Below are positions 1 through 10,496 of a stretch of DNA of 64,000 nucleotides, in pieces. The notes under the pieces were generated by a model, which saw only the letters and a program-made list of their open reading frames with translations, was not told the origin of the DNA and did no database searches. Made by a program: the position numbers and the translations under genes. How positions within the stretch are numbered: position 1 is the first letter of the stretch; every line of letters begins with the position of its first letter. Origin of the DNA: Strobilurus pachycystidiatus (lineage: Eukaryota; Basidiomycota; Agaricomycetes; Agaricales; Physalacriaceae); the NCBI GenBank assembly GCA_019915135.1, contig JAHLMK010000001.1, positions 5,704,001 through 5,768,000 of the forward strand. The letters run 5' to 3'.

Positions 1-1933
1 CCCCGAGTCGTTATTGTTTGCCCATCCTTCCTCAAATCTGTATCTCCAGCTCTTTATCTTTCTAGTTGCATTGCGACTGTCTTATCTCGTATGCTCTCGA
101 CTGTACTTTCATCCGTTGAGGGCATTCCCTGGACCCCGCCTGGCCGCCGTTACGGGTTTCTACCAAGGCTATTACGAGATATGGAAGAACGGAATGTTTG
201 TTAAGCATTTGAAGGAGTTACACGATGTCTATGGTAGATATTCAACCCGTTCCCGTTTCTTCAGACACTCAATTTCAGGACAAAGGTCTCGTTGTCCGTG
301 TGGGGCCTAATGAAGTACGTGCATTCAAGTGATGCTTTCTAGTAAAGACTGACTTGGCTAGTTACACTTCGAAAGCGCTGAAGCGTACTTCTCGATTTAC
401 CCATCTTACTCTGGCTTCTCGAAAGAACCCGGCTTCTACACGGCTTTCGGGAGTGTGGACTCGACCTTTGGGCTTATCGATGTACAAGTCCACAAGAGAC
501 GCAAAGAGATTCTCAACCCTCTGTTCTCTAGGCGCGCTATCCTCAAGCTGGAAAGTACGATCCAGGAAAAGGTCAGAGCCGTCTCAATGAATCAAATTAT
601 CTGACTCCGAGTCGGATCGTTCCCCTAGATCGACCTCCTCGTCGAACAACTCAATACGTACACAGTACCCTCTCAGCCAGCAAATCTCCATCAGGCATTC
701 CGCGCCCTCGCCATGGATGTAGTGACCGCCTACTCCTACTCACACTCCCTCGGCGGTCTCATGTCGCCTGGATTTGATCATCCAATTCTACGCGTCATGG
801 AAAGTGCCATGCCTCTGGTAGCGGCTAGCAAGCATTTCGCCATTCTCCAACGCCTTCACGATCTTCCGGAGTGGCTCGCCGCATTGCTTAATCCTGACTT
901 GGGGAGCACCGCTAAAATGAGAACGCATATGTCGCGCCAGGTGGATGCTATTTTGGCCGATCCAGATACACTGAAGCGTTCCGACACCGACCAAGAGACG
1001 ATATATCACCACCTGATAACACCAGATCTCGTCAAGTCAAGAGAACTACCATCTCGGAAGGCCTTGATTGACGAGGTATCACACTCCGAGTCTTTCTTCC
1101 TTAATCCGAGTGGTCACCACTGACTCGTAACAGGCTATGCTCCTCTTGGTCGCAGGTACGGATACCGTGAGCAGTACGATGACGGTCGGATTCTATCACG
1201 TCCTCTCAAATGAGAAAGTTGCCAAGGAGCTTCAGGAGGAGCTTCTGAAAGCATGGCCAGACAAGGACACGAAGTTCTCGTTTGAGATGGCAGAGAAGCT
1301 TCCTTACCTGGTCAGTATAATATCGTATCTCCAAGATCTAGCTCTTACATACCGATTAAGACGGCAGTTATCAAGGAGGCCCTGCGCGTCGGTACTGGCG
1401 TCCCGATAGCGCTTCCTCGCATCGCTCACGCGGACACAATCATCGCAGGAGTGGCCGTACCAGCTGGAGTGCGTCTGAGTCTTGTCCTGTTTACGCACTT
1501 TCCCTGACGATTTGAAGACTGCTGTCGCGGTTGCTCAGCCTTTCGTTCTCAAGGATCCCGCCGTCTTCCCCGAGCCTGACGTCTTCAAGCCCGAAAGATG
1601 GCTCCAGGGCGAGTCTTATAAACTCGAGAAATATCTTGTCGTCTTTTCCAAAGGTCCGAGAAGCTGTCTTGGAATGAAGTGGGTCAACAACCGTTCTTTG
1701 CACCCATCTTTACACGCCCTACAGCCTGGCGTGGTGCCAGCTCTACTTGACATTCTCGCACTTGATACGGAATTTTGAGATGGAAGTCTACGATACAAGG
1801 TGTGTCCTCAAACTTGGAGTTGTTCTTGATCTAAGCTGCCTTCAGTCCGGAAGATATGGTCTTCCGAGATTTCATGACGCCATTATGGGTTGGGAAGCCT
1901 CTCAAAGTACGCTTGAGAGCACGCCCTGTTTAG
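1..1933 (+). CDS. Cytochrome P450 monooxygenase, 5' end outside the window
   Basis: Haem-thiolate monooxygenase, expected to be ER-anchored and to oxidise a small lipophilic substrate with a P450 reductase. The frame is open to the left edge, so the true start lies upstream. The visible N-terminus is a hydrophobic anchor followed by a Pro-rich hinge (PLRAFPGPRL). Reading across several short introns gives the I-helix oxygen-activation motif AGTDT (about 1150-1166), the K-helix ExxR as EALR (about 1378-1390), the PERW motif (about 1593-1604) and the haem-binding loop FSKGPRSCLG (about 1645-1675), whose Cys is the iron ligand. The last exon after the intron near 1800-1845 ends in TAG at 1931-1933. 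All key residues are present, so the enzyme should be functional. The substrate cannot be told from sequence, and no biosynthetic partner genes lie next to it in the window. Confidence 0.88.
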
Positions 1934-2421
1934 AGAGTGGCGGAACAGACCATACTCTCTCGCAAAGAATACTTGGCATCGTGCTTTCAAGGCAAGAATG
2001 ACGTGACAGAGAGGTCAATCGTGATTTGCCAGCACTTGGCTTGGACTTCCCGTCATTCCAGGCTTGAAAAGCTGTATACACCAACGCTTTGAAGTGCTCT
2101 CTGAATCGAGCAGGCGTCCGAGTGGCTTCTATCTTGTCTTGTAATGACTTATCATCCGCAAATAGAACTCAAGATTGGTAGACACACTGAACGAACTGAG
2201 TAAGATCCAAAGAGATAGAAGAGGACATAGTTTCTCGCGGCGTACGGCCAATGTACCATTCCTGCTGTTAGACGGCATGAGACTCAGACTCAGAATCAGA
2301 GGTAAGTCAGAGGCCAAGCTCACTTAGCTCAGTACATTGTCACGTGTACGTATCTGACGTCACGCGTTTACCCCTGACATCCCTTCACACCCAACGTTGA
2401 TCAGATTCATAGCCGGCGAAA

Positions 2422-3386
2422 ATGGACGCGACATGTCTCGTCCAGTGCCCGGTATGTACGAACATCCTGAATCTTCAGTCTGTCCTCTTTCTCTTATGCG
2501 GTGAGTCGTCGTCGTCGGCGCCGATTTCCATCAGTGGCGCAGAGGTTCATGACTATCATCTAGGACACGGCTTCTGCGCTGATTGCACGCGAAAGTCAGC
2601 GAATAGAAAGACTTGCTTCATGTGTAACAGACCTAAAGACACGTTGGAGCCGATCAAACCTCATCGAATCTATGTCCACGTTGTCAAAGGCGCGGAAGAG
2701 GTCATACACGAGCTGGAGAGTCCTGCTGCTACAGTAGATGCCGAACGCGTCAGGAATCTTGCAAAGCAGCTTGAACTGAACGATGAACAATCCGTACGTA
2801 GTCATAGTTCCATCACCTCTCCGAATTGCACCATTAACACGTTTGAAAGACGCGTCTGCTTCACGCGACAGATACCATAGAGCGGGAGCTGAAGCCTCTC
2901 AAGGAAGAACTTGAGGCAGAGCGAACGCGAAGCGTGTCTCTTCAGTCTGAAGTGAACAGACTTGGTTCTCAGCTCCGTGAGGCAAAGGCGTATATTCGAC
3001 AGATCGAGAAGGATCACCAAGAGCGAGAAGCAGAGGTGGAGAGCTATGTCAGAGGTCTGCAGAAGCGGCTAGACAAGGAAGAGTCGACGATACAAGCCCA
3101 TGACGAAGAGATCAGGCGACAAAAAGAAGACTTCGAGGCTACGATCGCGGAGCTGGCGGCTGCTGTTGAGCGCAAGGATCGAGAAGTTCGTGCTACTACT
3201 AACGGACAGGAACAGGCTCACCTATTTCCATGACAGATAAAACTCCAAAGGAAGAAGCTGAAAGCTCTTGCTCCAAAGCGGCCATCTCAGACAAAACACG
3301 ACCCAGATGACGACTCTTTGATTGTTATGGTAAATACCTCTACACACCTCACTCAATTTTTCACTAATCAATTGGGCCAGGATTGA
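2422..3386 (+). CDS. RING-type zinc-finger protein with C-terminal coiled coil
   Basis: Joining exons 2422-2500, 2564-2793, 2850-3185, 3237-3329 and 3381-3386 gives about 247 residues, all in phase. The intron at 3186-3236 has a clear CTAAC branch point. Residues 9-60 form a RING-like cluster: CPVC, then LCGHGFCADC and CFMCN, the Cys/His spacing of a degenerate C3HC4 finger. Residues about 105-215 are rich in E, K, R and Q with heptad leucines, predicting a long coiled coil for self-association. The C-terminus is basic and then acidic (KRPSQTK followed by DPDDDS). RING plus coiled-coil proteins are usually E3 ubiquitin ligases; that role is inferred here. The gene ends about 65 bp from the convergent gene on the other strand. 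Confidence 0.75.
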
Positions 3387-3450
3387 TGTGATATAATAGT
3401 ATATACCAAGGACTGCATACCAGAATACGTGTGAGAACAAAAAGGCTAAT

Positions 3451-5557
3451 CTATGAGCATACGGCGAGGCCTGAAAACGCTTGCGCAATACCAACTTCTG
3501 CAGCGGCAGAGTCAGACGGTGGCGATAGCTTATGGTCCAAGAAACCCAACATGGCCAGAACGACTGGCGTACACTGCTCCTCCCCATTGACATCCCCAAT
3601 GAACCCCAAGTAACCTTTCCCGACACGCGCATGAACAACCGGCGCTTGCTCGGTCTTTGCGATAGGCACACTCGGAAAGACATGGGATTGGGTACGCGAC
3701 TCGCTCGTCGCCACGTAGACCGCTGCAGACGAAGCCCCTGCAATGTGTACAGTCTTGATACAAAGTGACGCGGGGAGGGATGGGTTGAGCGCAGCAGTTG
3801 GATGCGCGGCGTTCTTCATGAAGGTCGTCCGATGGTAGTCCCCCATAGTCCACGTCGGTTGTCCAAGAGCGGTAAACAGTGCCGACATCTCTGCTCCGCA
3901 GATGTTGTTGCTCAACTGGCCACCGAGGACGAGAAAACCGCCTCCCTTTACGTATGTTGCGACACGTTGCAGGACCTTCTTGTGTTTGGGTCGGGCAATG
4001 CCTGCGTCTGCGACGAGGATGCCTAGGACGTGGGAGGAAGAGAGCTGGGACAGTACCGCTGAGGCGGTTTTAACAAGTTTGACAGGTCCCCTCGACTTGA
4101 GCGTATCGATAAGGTGCTTGTGAATGTTCAATGCCCAATCCTCGTATTCGAGGGCGATGACGAGGATGATAGGCGAAGCGGATGGCATCGTAGCCGTCAA
4201 GGTCGACCTCGCTCTGGCAGGCCGTCTTTCAAGACTAGTGTCGTAGAACTCGTCCTCAAAAGACGAAAACCTGGAGTAGGGACTATCAAAAAATTGACGC
4301 AGAGCGCGCCTGTCCTGGCGCTCGGCATCTCGAAGAGAGTTGATCGTGTCCACCAAAGTACTATCATTCCACCATCCGTCTTCGGGAAGGTAGCGGCGGT
4401 CATGCGAGTAGATGCATTTCACGTCGCCGAACTTGCACCGCCCAAGCAAGAAAAAAAGGCAAACGTTCTTGCCGCTATGGAATACCGAGGTCAGTGAAGT
4501 TAGATGGTGTACGAGATAGCTTACAGGTCGTCGCGGACGCTCTTCTCATCAGGTGCATGGGAAAATGTACAGGTAATTCCGCGCTTGCATCCGTCACGAT
4601 TGTAAAAGCGACACGAAATGCCGTTTCCTAGATGCTGACAGTCACAGGAGTCCGATTCAGCGTCCGATATGCAACGTTCTTCGTCTTCAAGAGGCGCCTC
4701 ATACTCTGACGGGGTATATTCGTCGTCAGACTCGGTTCCTGTTCCCAAACGGATCGCAAGACGGGTTGCGTGGACGGACTCTGTGAGTTGTCTATCGGTC
4801 GAGTGGAGATCAGAAGCGATTAGTGTCTCATAGTCTACTCGACCGTTAGTTAAATCACCACTCTGAGCTGCAGACACTATACCAATGAGTGCGCCACGGT
4901 AGCGGCCTAAGTTATGACGCGCTTTTCCGCGTCGGTACCGCGCCTTCTTTAAAGTTGGTTCGAGATCCAAGGCATAAGTCGCGCTTTCCTCTGCTTCTTC
5001 GTACCTAAATTAGGTGTCAGACACTTTGAATTTGGCGATTTGTCGAAGAAACCTGACATTTCCATCTTTAGATAAGTTGCAGCAAGGTTACACAGAATAA
5101 CGGCGTTGGCTCCGCCAACTGCAAGAGCGTTGTCGTATTTTGTGAGCGCCAAAGAATAGTCGGCCTTCCTGAAAGCATCGTTTCCCTAGATTGAACACTT
5201 TTGTCAAAGAAATGTTGACGAACTTCGAAAAACAACCCACCTCGTTCTTGATTACCTCCGCCTTGGTCTTATTCAACGCTCGCCTCGAAGCGCGCGCCTT
5301 CGCTCTTGCTTCCAGCAATGGAATATTGGGGTCCGACGGGGAAATGGCGCGTGGGCGAAAGGTCGCTGCTGGGCTGGTCTCAGACACGGTCGTCCTTGTC
5401 AAAGAGAAGTGGGCCTCGGCGTCGGCCGAATGTAGGCCCGGCAGCTCTTCTATTAGTATTATGTACGATTCCTTTCATTGCGAGAGCGAGTGCCGAGTGG
5501 CAATGTCCCATTGTCCGTGCAACTCACAGACACTGCGCAATATACTTTCCTGCTCAT
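3451..5557 (-). CDS. TPR and tandem CCCH zinc-finger protein
   Basis: The ATG at 5557-5555 opens a 10-codon exon. Four further in-phase exons give roughly 570 residues. After a disordered N-terminus come TPR-type helices (GNDAFRKADYSLALTKYDNAL..., then YEEAEESATYALDLEP), as in co-chaperone-like adaptors. Next are two CCCH fingers, C-x7-C-x5-C-x3-H around 4560-4620 and C-x7-C-x6-C-x3-H around 4405-4465, a pair usually found in RNA-binding proteins. The C-terminal half (about 4185-3520) begins with hydrophobic strands (IILVIALEYEDWAL), continues with VLGILVADAG and GGFLVLGG, and resembles a class I amidotransferase/flavodoxin-like alpha-beta fold without a recognisable catalytic triad. The combination suggests an RNA-associated adaptor. 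The molecular function is not known to me. Confidence 0.75.
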
Positions 5558-6167
5558 GGCGGTTGGATGCCAAGCCGTGAAGTAGCATCATTCAATGAGA
5601 TATAGGCGACCAAGTACCGCTACTATGTAAGTTGAGTTCATGAATGAACTCATCAGAATCTCCATGTACCGGTCGACGTCGCATCCTCAGGAGGCTGGCG
5701 TGAAAAACCTGGTTTGTTACCAAGTAAGTCAATCGAAATAAGTAATGGCGGGGCGCGCCGCGCGGGCGAGCGCAACTGCTTAAAAGAGGAACTACGGGAT
5801 GGCGGCATCGCGGCATGTTTCATGCCTTACCTTCTTACCTTCATCGTCAAGACAGGGCTCATGCTTATCTTTGTTGTTGTTGACTGAGCCCCTAGCCTTG
5901 CTATCTACTCAGACGCCGCAGACACGCTCACCCTCAACTCACTCAAGACCAGCTCCTTCCTTGGCTGCATATGAGACGACTTGACCCTCATTGGTCTCGT
6001 CACTTTGATTGATGCACGTCTCAAAACGACCGCGAGCTTCACACTCGAGAGCTCAAAGACATTTTACGCGTTTTGAGAAAGGCCTCATCAGTGATCCATA
6101 TCATGGCGCTCGAAATATCTGACGCTCTCACGCGACAACTATAACTGTTACCATCGCCTCGCTTCCC
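5558..6167. other. Intergenic region
   Basis: Upstream of the TPR-CCCH gene. Only short frames are seen, in Ser/Thr/Pro-rich sequence without domains or convincing splice sites. I see no RNA gene or repeat here. Confidence 0.5.
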
Positions 6168-6728
6168 ATGTCCTCATGGTGCGCTCGTGCGAGTGCACAC
6201 TCCGAACCCACTGTCTACACCCCGTCATATGACTCTCTGGTTCTCATCGCCATGCGTAACACCGCCGTGGCTGAAAACTCCCTCACCTTCGCCTTGTTCA
6301 CGGACAAAACCGTGATTACCGCCTCAGGAGACGTCCTCGTCCTACTGCCTGAGGACTACGACACCATCGTTGCCCTCGTTCAGCAGGCCAGCGCTCTCCC
6401 CCATCCCGAAGCCCATATGTGGCGCGTGTAGCACCATATCAGATGCAGGCCTATCGATCATTTCCGGTTGGGCGCTGATGGTGCTGACATGCAATTTGCG
6501 GTGTATGGATATAGCAGAACGATGAGGAAGCTGAAACAGCCGGTTGGAGATGTCAAATATCTTCCGGAGGTGTTGTCCCAGCTGATGGACTTTGTCCTCG
6601 AGGGGAGGACGGGTTTCAACGAAGCTGCTGTGAAGATGGATATTGTACAAAAGGTCAAGGGCATATTGCCCTCTCAGAAGAAGCGCGGTTCATTCAGGCA
6701 GGAACTGGCCCATTCAAATGCCTCGTAA
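6168..6728 (+). pseudogene. Interrupted reading frame, possible gene remnant
   Basis: From the ATG at 6168 the frame runs 87 codons to a TAG at 6429-6431. It then continues in the same frame for about 99 more codons to the TAA at 6726-6728. Both halves have protein-like composition: the first contains a DVLVLLPEDYDTIVALVQQ segment, the second is rich in charged and helix-forming residues. No splice pair that would remove the TAG while keeping frame was convincing; the nearest gives an implausible 17-nt intron. I recognise no family. Alternatives are a real gene with an unrecognised intron, or chance. Confidence 0.3.
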
Positions 6729-8488
6729 CTATTCTCGTCATGTTCCAGATCACCATATAAATCTATACTTAACATCCTCGTCGTAGCCAACGACGTAAGC
6801 TTGTACTGCCATGCAGCTACAACAGGTCTCTGCCGGTACAATTGTCCAAGGGAATGAAAAGATAGATGCAGGTGTATACATTATATATTGCAGCTGGCAG
6901 ACGAGTCAAGGCAGAATGTCCTTGCGGACTCGAGGACATCAGGGAACTTCACACGGCGCACAACAACAAGAATATTCGACGGCGACTGTTGACTCTTTTT
7001 GGCAGCGATACTGGGACTCGAGCACAATCATCCTCAACCAGTTTCAAGGCCATTCTCACCTTCTGTCGCCCTGAATGAGTCTGCTACGTTCAAGTTCAGC
7101 TTTGACGACACCTCCTAAATTCACATTTCGGCTCTGCTGCTAATGCTACTCCGTCTATCTATGTAGTCAGGGGCAGATCGTTTGAACGCTATCAGAATGC
7201 CTCTGTAATGCCTGTATCTCCAGTCAAAAGAGGCATGACAGCTGTCTTACTAGGTATGTTGTGTCGTCGCCAGAAGTCTCAGTTCAAGCGTGTAGAGCAA
7301 GTCGAACCTCTGTATCACGCTCACAGTTGTCCAGAGAAAGGTGGTGCTACTAAAGCTCCAGGAGCGGTGATCATAAGTTCCTTCTCTTACCTTCTTGACG
7401 AACGCCACGGAACGTTTCGGTCTTGTTCAATACTACTTACCTGCGTAGGCGTCATTGGCCGTCCTAACAGGTATGCAACATGGCCAGTGGCCACGACCGA
7501 CTGGCAGGAGGAAGATCTCAGATCTGACTATGCTGCCTTTACCCAGTAGCAAGATGGAGCCATACGAGACTCGGATCGCGTACTGAACGATTTGGATCTC
7601 TGTGAAATAGTGAGATCTTCAAGCCTACCACTAGTATATCGATCTTGATTTTATTGTGTGTCACGGCGTGCATCGATTTCAGAACGTATCGATAGTATCA
7701 TGTTCACCATCTATCGTGATCATCTACCTGGGAATAGAAGAAAGCAAGGCGCGTCTGTCTTGAGCCTCGGAGCGTGCTTGATGTGCAGCCTTGCTGACTT
7801 GGCTCAAAGCTCCGAGTCGGAAGTCGAGCGGAGACGCAGGAAGATCTGGGTGGCGCCAATTTACTCTAAATCACGAAACCGATGTCGCAATCGCAGTGTC
7901 AGTAGTAATTAGGAATGAAACAAATTAATGTCACTCACCGCGTAGTCTCGTACATCTCGCTTCTTCGATAGCTCCTGAGTCAGCTTCAAAGAATGAACGC
8001 CACAATTGCAAACGTGCCCTGAGTGACTTGTCAAAAGGTCTTTTGTCTCTCTCCTTCCCTGAATTTACATAGCTCTTTCATTGGTTGCAGCTGATGATGC
8101 ACGTTCGTGTTCGTCTTCGTGTTCGCATCTTTTTTTTTTCTTTGTCCGGCCGAGCAGGCGAGTCGAGATGGAGATGCGACTAGTTCTCCCGCGCGGTCAC
8201 GAAAACCGGATCTCATTTCATCTCCGTACCCCGCATGCACGACGGTGGGGTTATGGATAATGTTAGGTACATTGACAGCAAAAGCACAGCAAGGTTATAC
8301 ACAGCAAAGTACAAAGATTGGTATATACAAGGTGAATGAGGTATTAGTATTCAGTCGTGAGGATATATGGTATCGTGATGGCCGACTGGTGGATGATGTT
8401 GAGATGCATATGCTACGAAAAGCCCAGATAGAAATAAAGTAAACTGTGGTGGGTGGCTGGTTGATTATTTGATGTGTGTTGAGTTGAA
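6729..8488. other. Gene-poor region
   Basis: Several 70-110-codon frames occur here (for example 6866-7078 and 7208-7549). None has a recognisable domain, a partner exon or consistent codon use. A T-run with CGTGTTCGTCTTCGTG repeats lies at 8105-8145. The last 250 bp are probably the 3' untranslated region of the phosphatase gene that ends at 8489. Confidence 0.45.
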
Positions 8489-10161
8489 TCACAGGCGTTG
8501 GACGACCAACGCCGTGTCGTCGATCCACGCGCCGTCCATGTCCAGAGTGAGCACCTTGCTCACGCGGAAGTTATCCTTGCCGCCGAGGGCCCGCTTTAGC
8601 AGCCCCAACGCCATATTGCCGTCCCGACGGTGCTTCGTGACCCAGTCCTGCACTATGCGTTCCTGGCCCTCCCCGTTGCACAGGTCCACGAAGCCGTCGG
8701 AACATAGAATGAGATATTGTTCCTCGCCGGAAAGCTGCGTGTGCACAATCTCGGGCTCTGTGGAAATATATGGCGGGGTCCGGTTGCGCACGAGAAACTC
8801 CTCCCAGGGTGAGACGTCTCGGAAGCCGGGCTGCAGGTTGTATAGAATGCGGCGCGTGAACTCGGGTGGCTGTTTGAACGGGGTGTCGCCCAGACCTGCG
8901 ACGAACGAAAGGGTTAGACGGACCGCGATGCAAATGGTGAAACAAGTACACATACAACGGAAAGGTGCCAGCGCGCCGAGGACACGTCCGTCAAGAACAC
9001 ATTCGGGTTCATTGGGATGCTGCTTTCGGACGCGCTCAATCTCCTGCTCGTTGTACCCGTTGTGCTCGGTCGTCAGGACGCGCACGTCCCATCCTTTGTC
9101 ATCGCTGTCTGCAGGAGTGACAAGGGCTACATACAAGTAAGCGGGTGCCAATGGAAACGAGGTAAGGCGGTACTCACTGGCCTGGCAGTCGCCGAGGTTG
9201 GCCACCCAGAGATTACTATGGTCCGGGTCGACAAGAGCCACAAGAGCGGTGGTGCCGTACATGTTGAGCCGGGCTTTCCTAAAGTTCTGGCCACCTTCGT
9301 GTTGGTCATTGATGACGCGGCGTATGTCGGCGTCCGAGTACGTGGCAAGGCCGTCGATGCCGCCAAAGAGGTCCAGCACGTCGCCGGCAATGGCATCGTC
9401 GAACGCAACAATCGAACGCGAGAAGAGGTCGGCGATGAAGGCGGGGTCGGCCAAACGCGCCGCGGGCGCGTCCTGGAGGAACTCGGCGACGATTATGGGG
9501 AGGTGGTAGCACACATGCTCGACCGTGACGTCGCCGAGATGGCCTGCGCGGGACATCAGGACACACAAGCCAGGAGTGTGGCGGCAGATAGCTCACCGTC
9601 GAAGACGCCTGTCAGCGACCAGTCCCGGCCGCCGACGGCGAGCGTCTTGATCACGTAGCGGTCCTGCGTGCGCGTCATCGGCGACGGCTGGAAGTTGAGG
9701 CTGTCGGCGCGCCGGCCCGCGACCTCGACGCTCTGCGGCTTGGCCAGTGCCTGCAGCTCCTTCACGACCTCCCCCTCGCTGAGCACCTGGTACGGGCGCG
9801 GCCACGGCCCGTCCTCAGGCCCACACCGCGAGCCCGGGATGTCGTCCGCGTAGGCCCAGTCCAGCTTGAACGGAGTCCGCTGTTGGACGAGGGCAACCAT
9901 AGGATGGCAGAGCGCCACCGCGCCGTCCCAGAGGCGTTTGAGGTATTCGTCGAGAATGGTGGCGACGTCCCAGCGCCGTCGCAAGCAGTGACGACGAGCA
10001 AGACCCTGCGCAGGAGGATTGACGGCGATGGTGGGGGTTCGGGAACAAGCCTGAGATTGGCAACAACGTGATAAATATTCGAATTTCCGCTTATTTAAAA
10101 CGTGATTCCTGCGGAAGGAGCTCGCGGCAATGACAAATTCCAGAAAAATAGCTCGCCGCAT
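8489..10161 (-). CDS. PP2C-family (PPM) serine/threonine phosphatase
   Basis: Mg/Mn-dependent protein phosphatase resembling fungal mitochondrial PP2C enzymes of the pyruvate-dehydrogenase-phosphatase type. Four exons read through in phase. The intron near 9596-9540 splits GVFDG|HLGD, rebuilding the metal-binding DGH motif. Later motifs are MYGTTALVALV with VANLGDCQA, the truncated TRAFGD equivalent (FRCLGD, across an intron at about 8950-8895), ILCSDGFVDL with its metal-binding Asp, and the C-terminal WIDDTALVV, where the usual DN is DD. The start is uncertain. The first in-frame ATG is at 10161-10159 and gives a basic, Arg-rich N-terminus that could be a mitochondrial presequence; another 5' exon is possible. 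The metal-binding residues are present, so activity is expected. Confidence 0.85.
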
Positions 10162-10496
10162 GTCCCGATTTCCCGGGCCATTCAGCGCGTCGCACGACGC
10201 CACATCGCCTGCAAGCTGCCCTGCTACGTTTCACACTTGCTGTGAGGCAGATCCCGTGCTGGCAGTCAACTGACACGGCCATGGAATACATCACCCCAGA
10301 TGTTGCTAGATTAAAATCCCCGGAATTGATATCACTGATACAAAGTCGTCGGCATACTAAGGTAAGGGTTTCGAAGGGCTACAATAGGTAAATGAAAGAG
10401 GTCGTAAGCATCTGCGTCTATAAATCGCGTGTAAGTAAATAAGTGCAAGTCCATGCTTGGTGGCGGTCCGCCTGTCCGTTAATACCGTTAATACCG

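Noticed and set aside
5799..5984. 61-codon Ser/Thr-rich frame
   Set aside because: Too short and low-complexity, with no splice partner.
7208..7549. 113-codon plus-strand frame
   Set aside because: Composition is not protein-like and no homologous domain is seen. Listed only as part of the gene-poor region.
8205..8240. Shared 22-bp word near 8213-8236 and 25109-25132 (ATTTCATCTCCGTACCC-GCATGC)
   Set aside because: Similarity does not extend beyond about 25 bp on either side, so no mobile element or promoter family could be supported.
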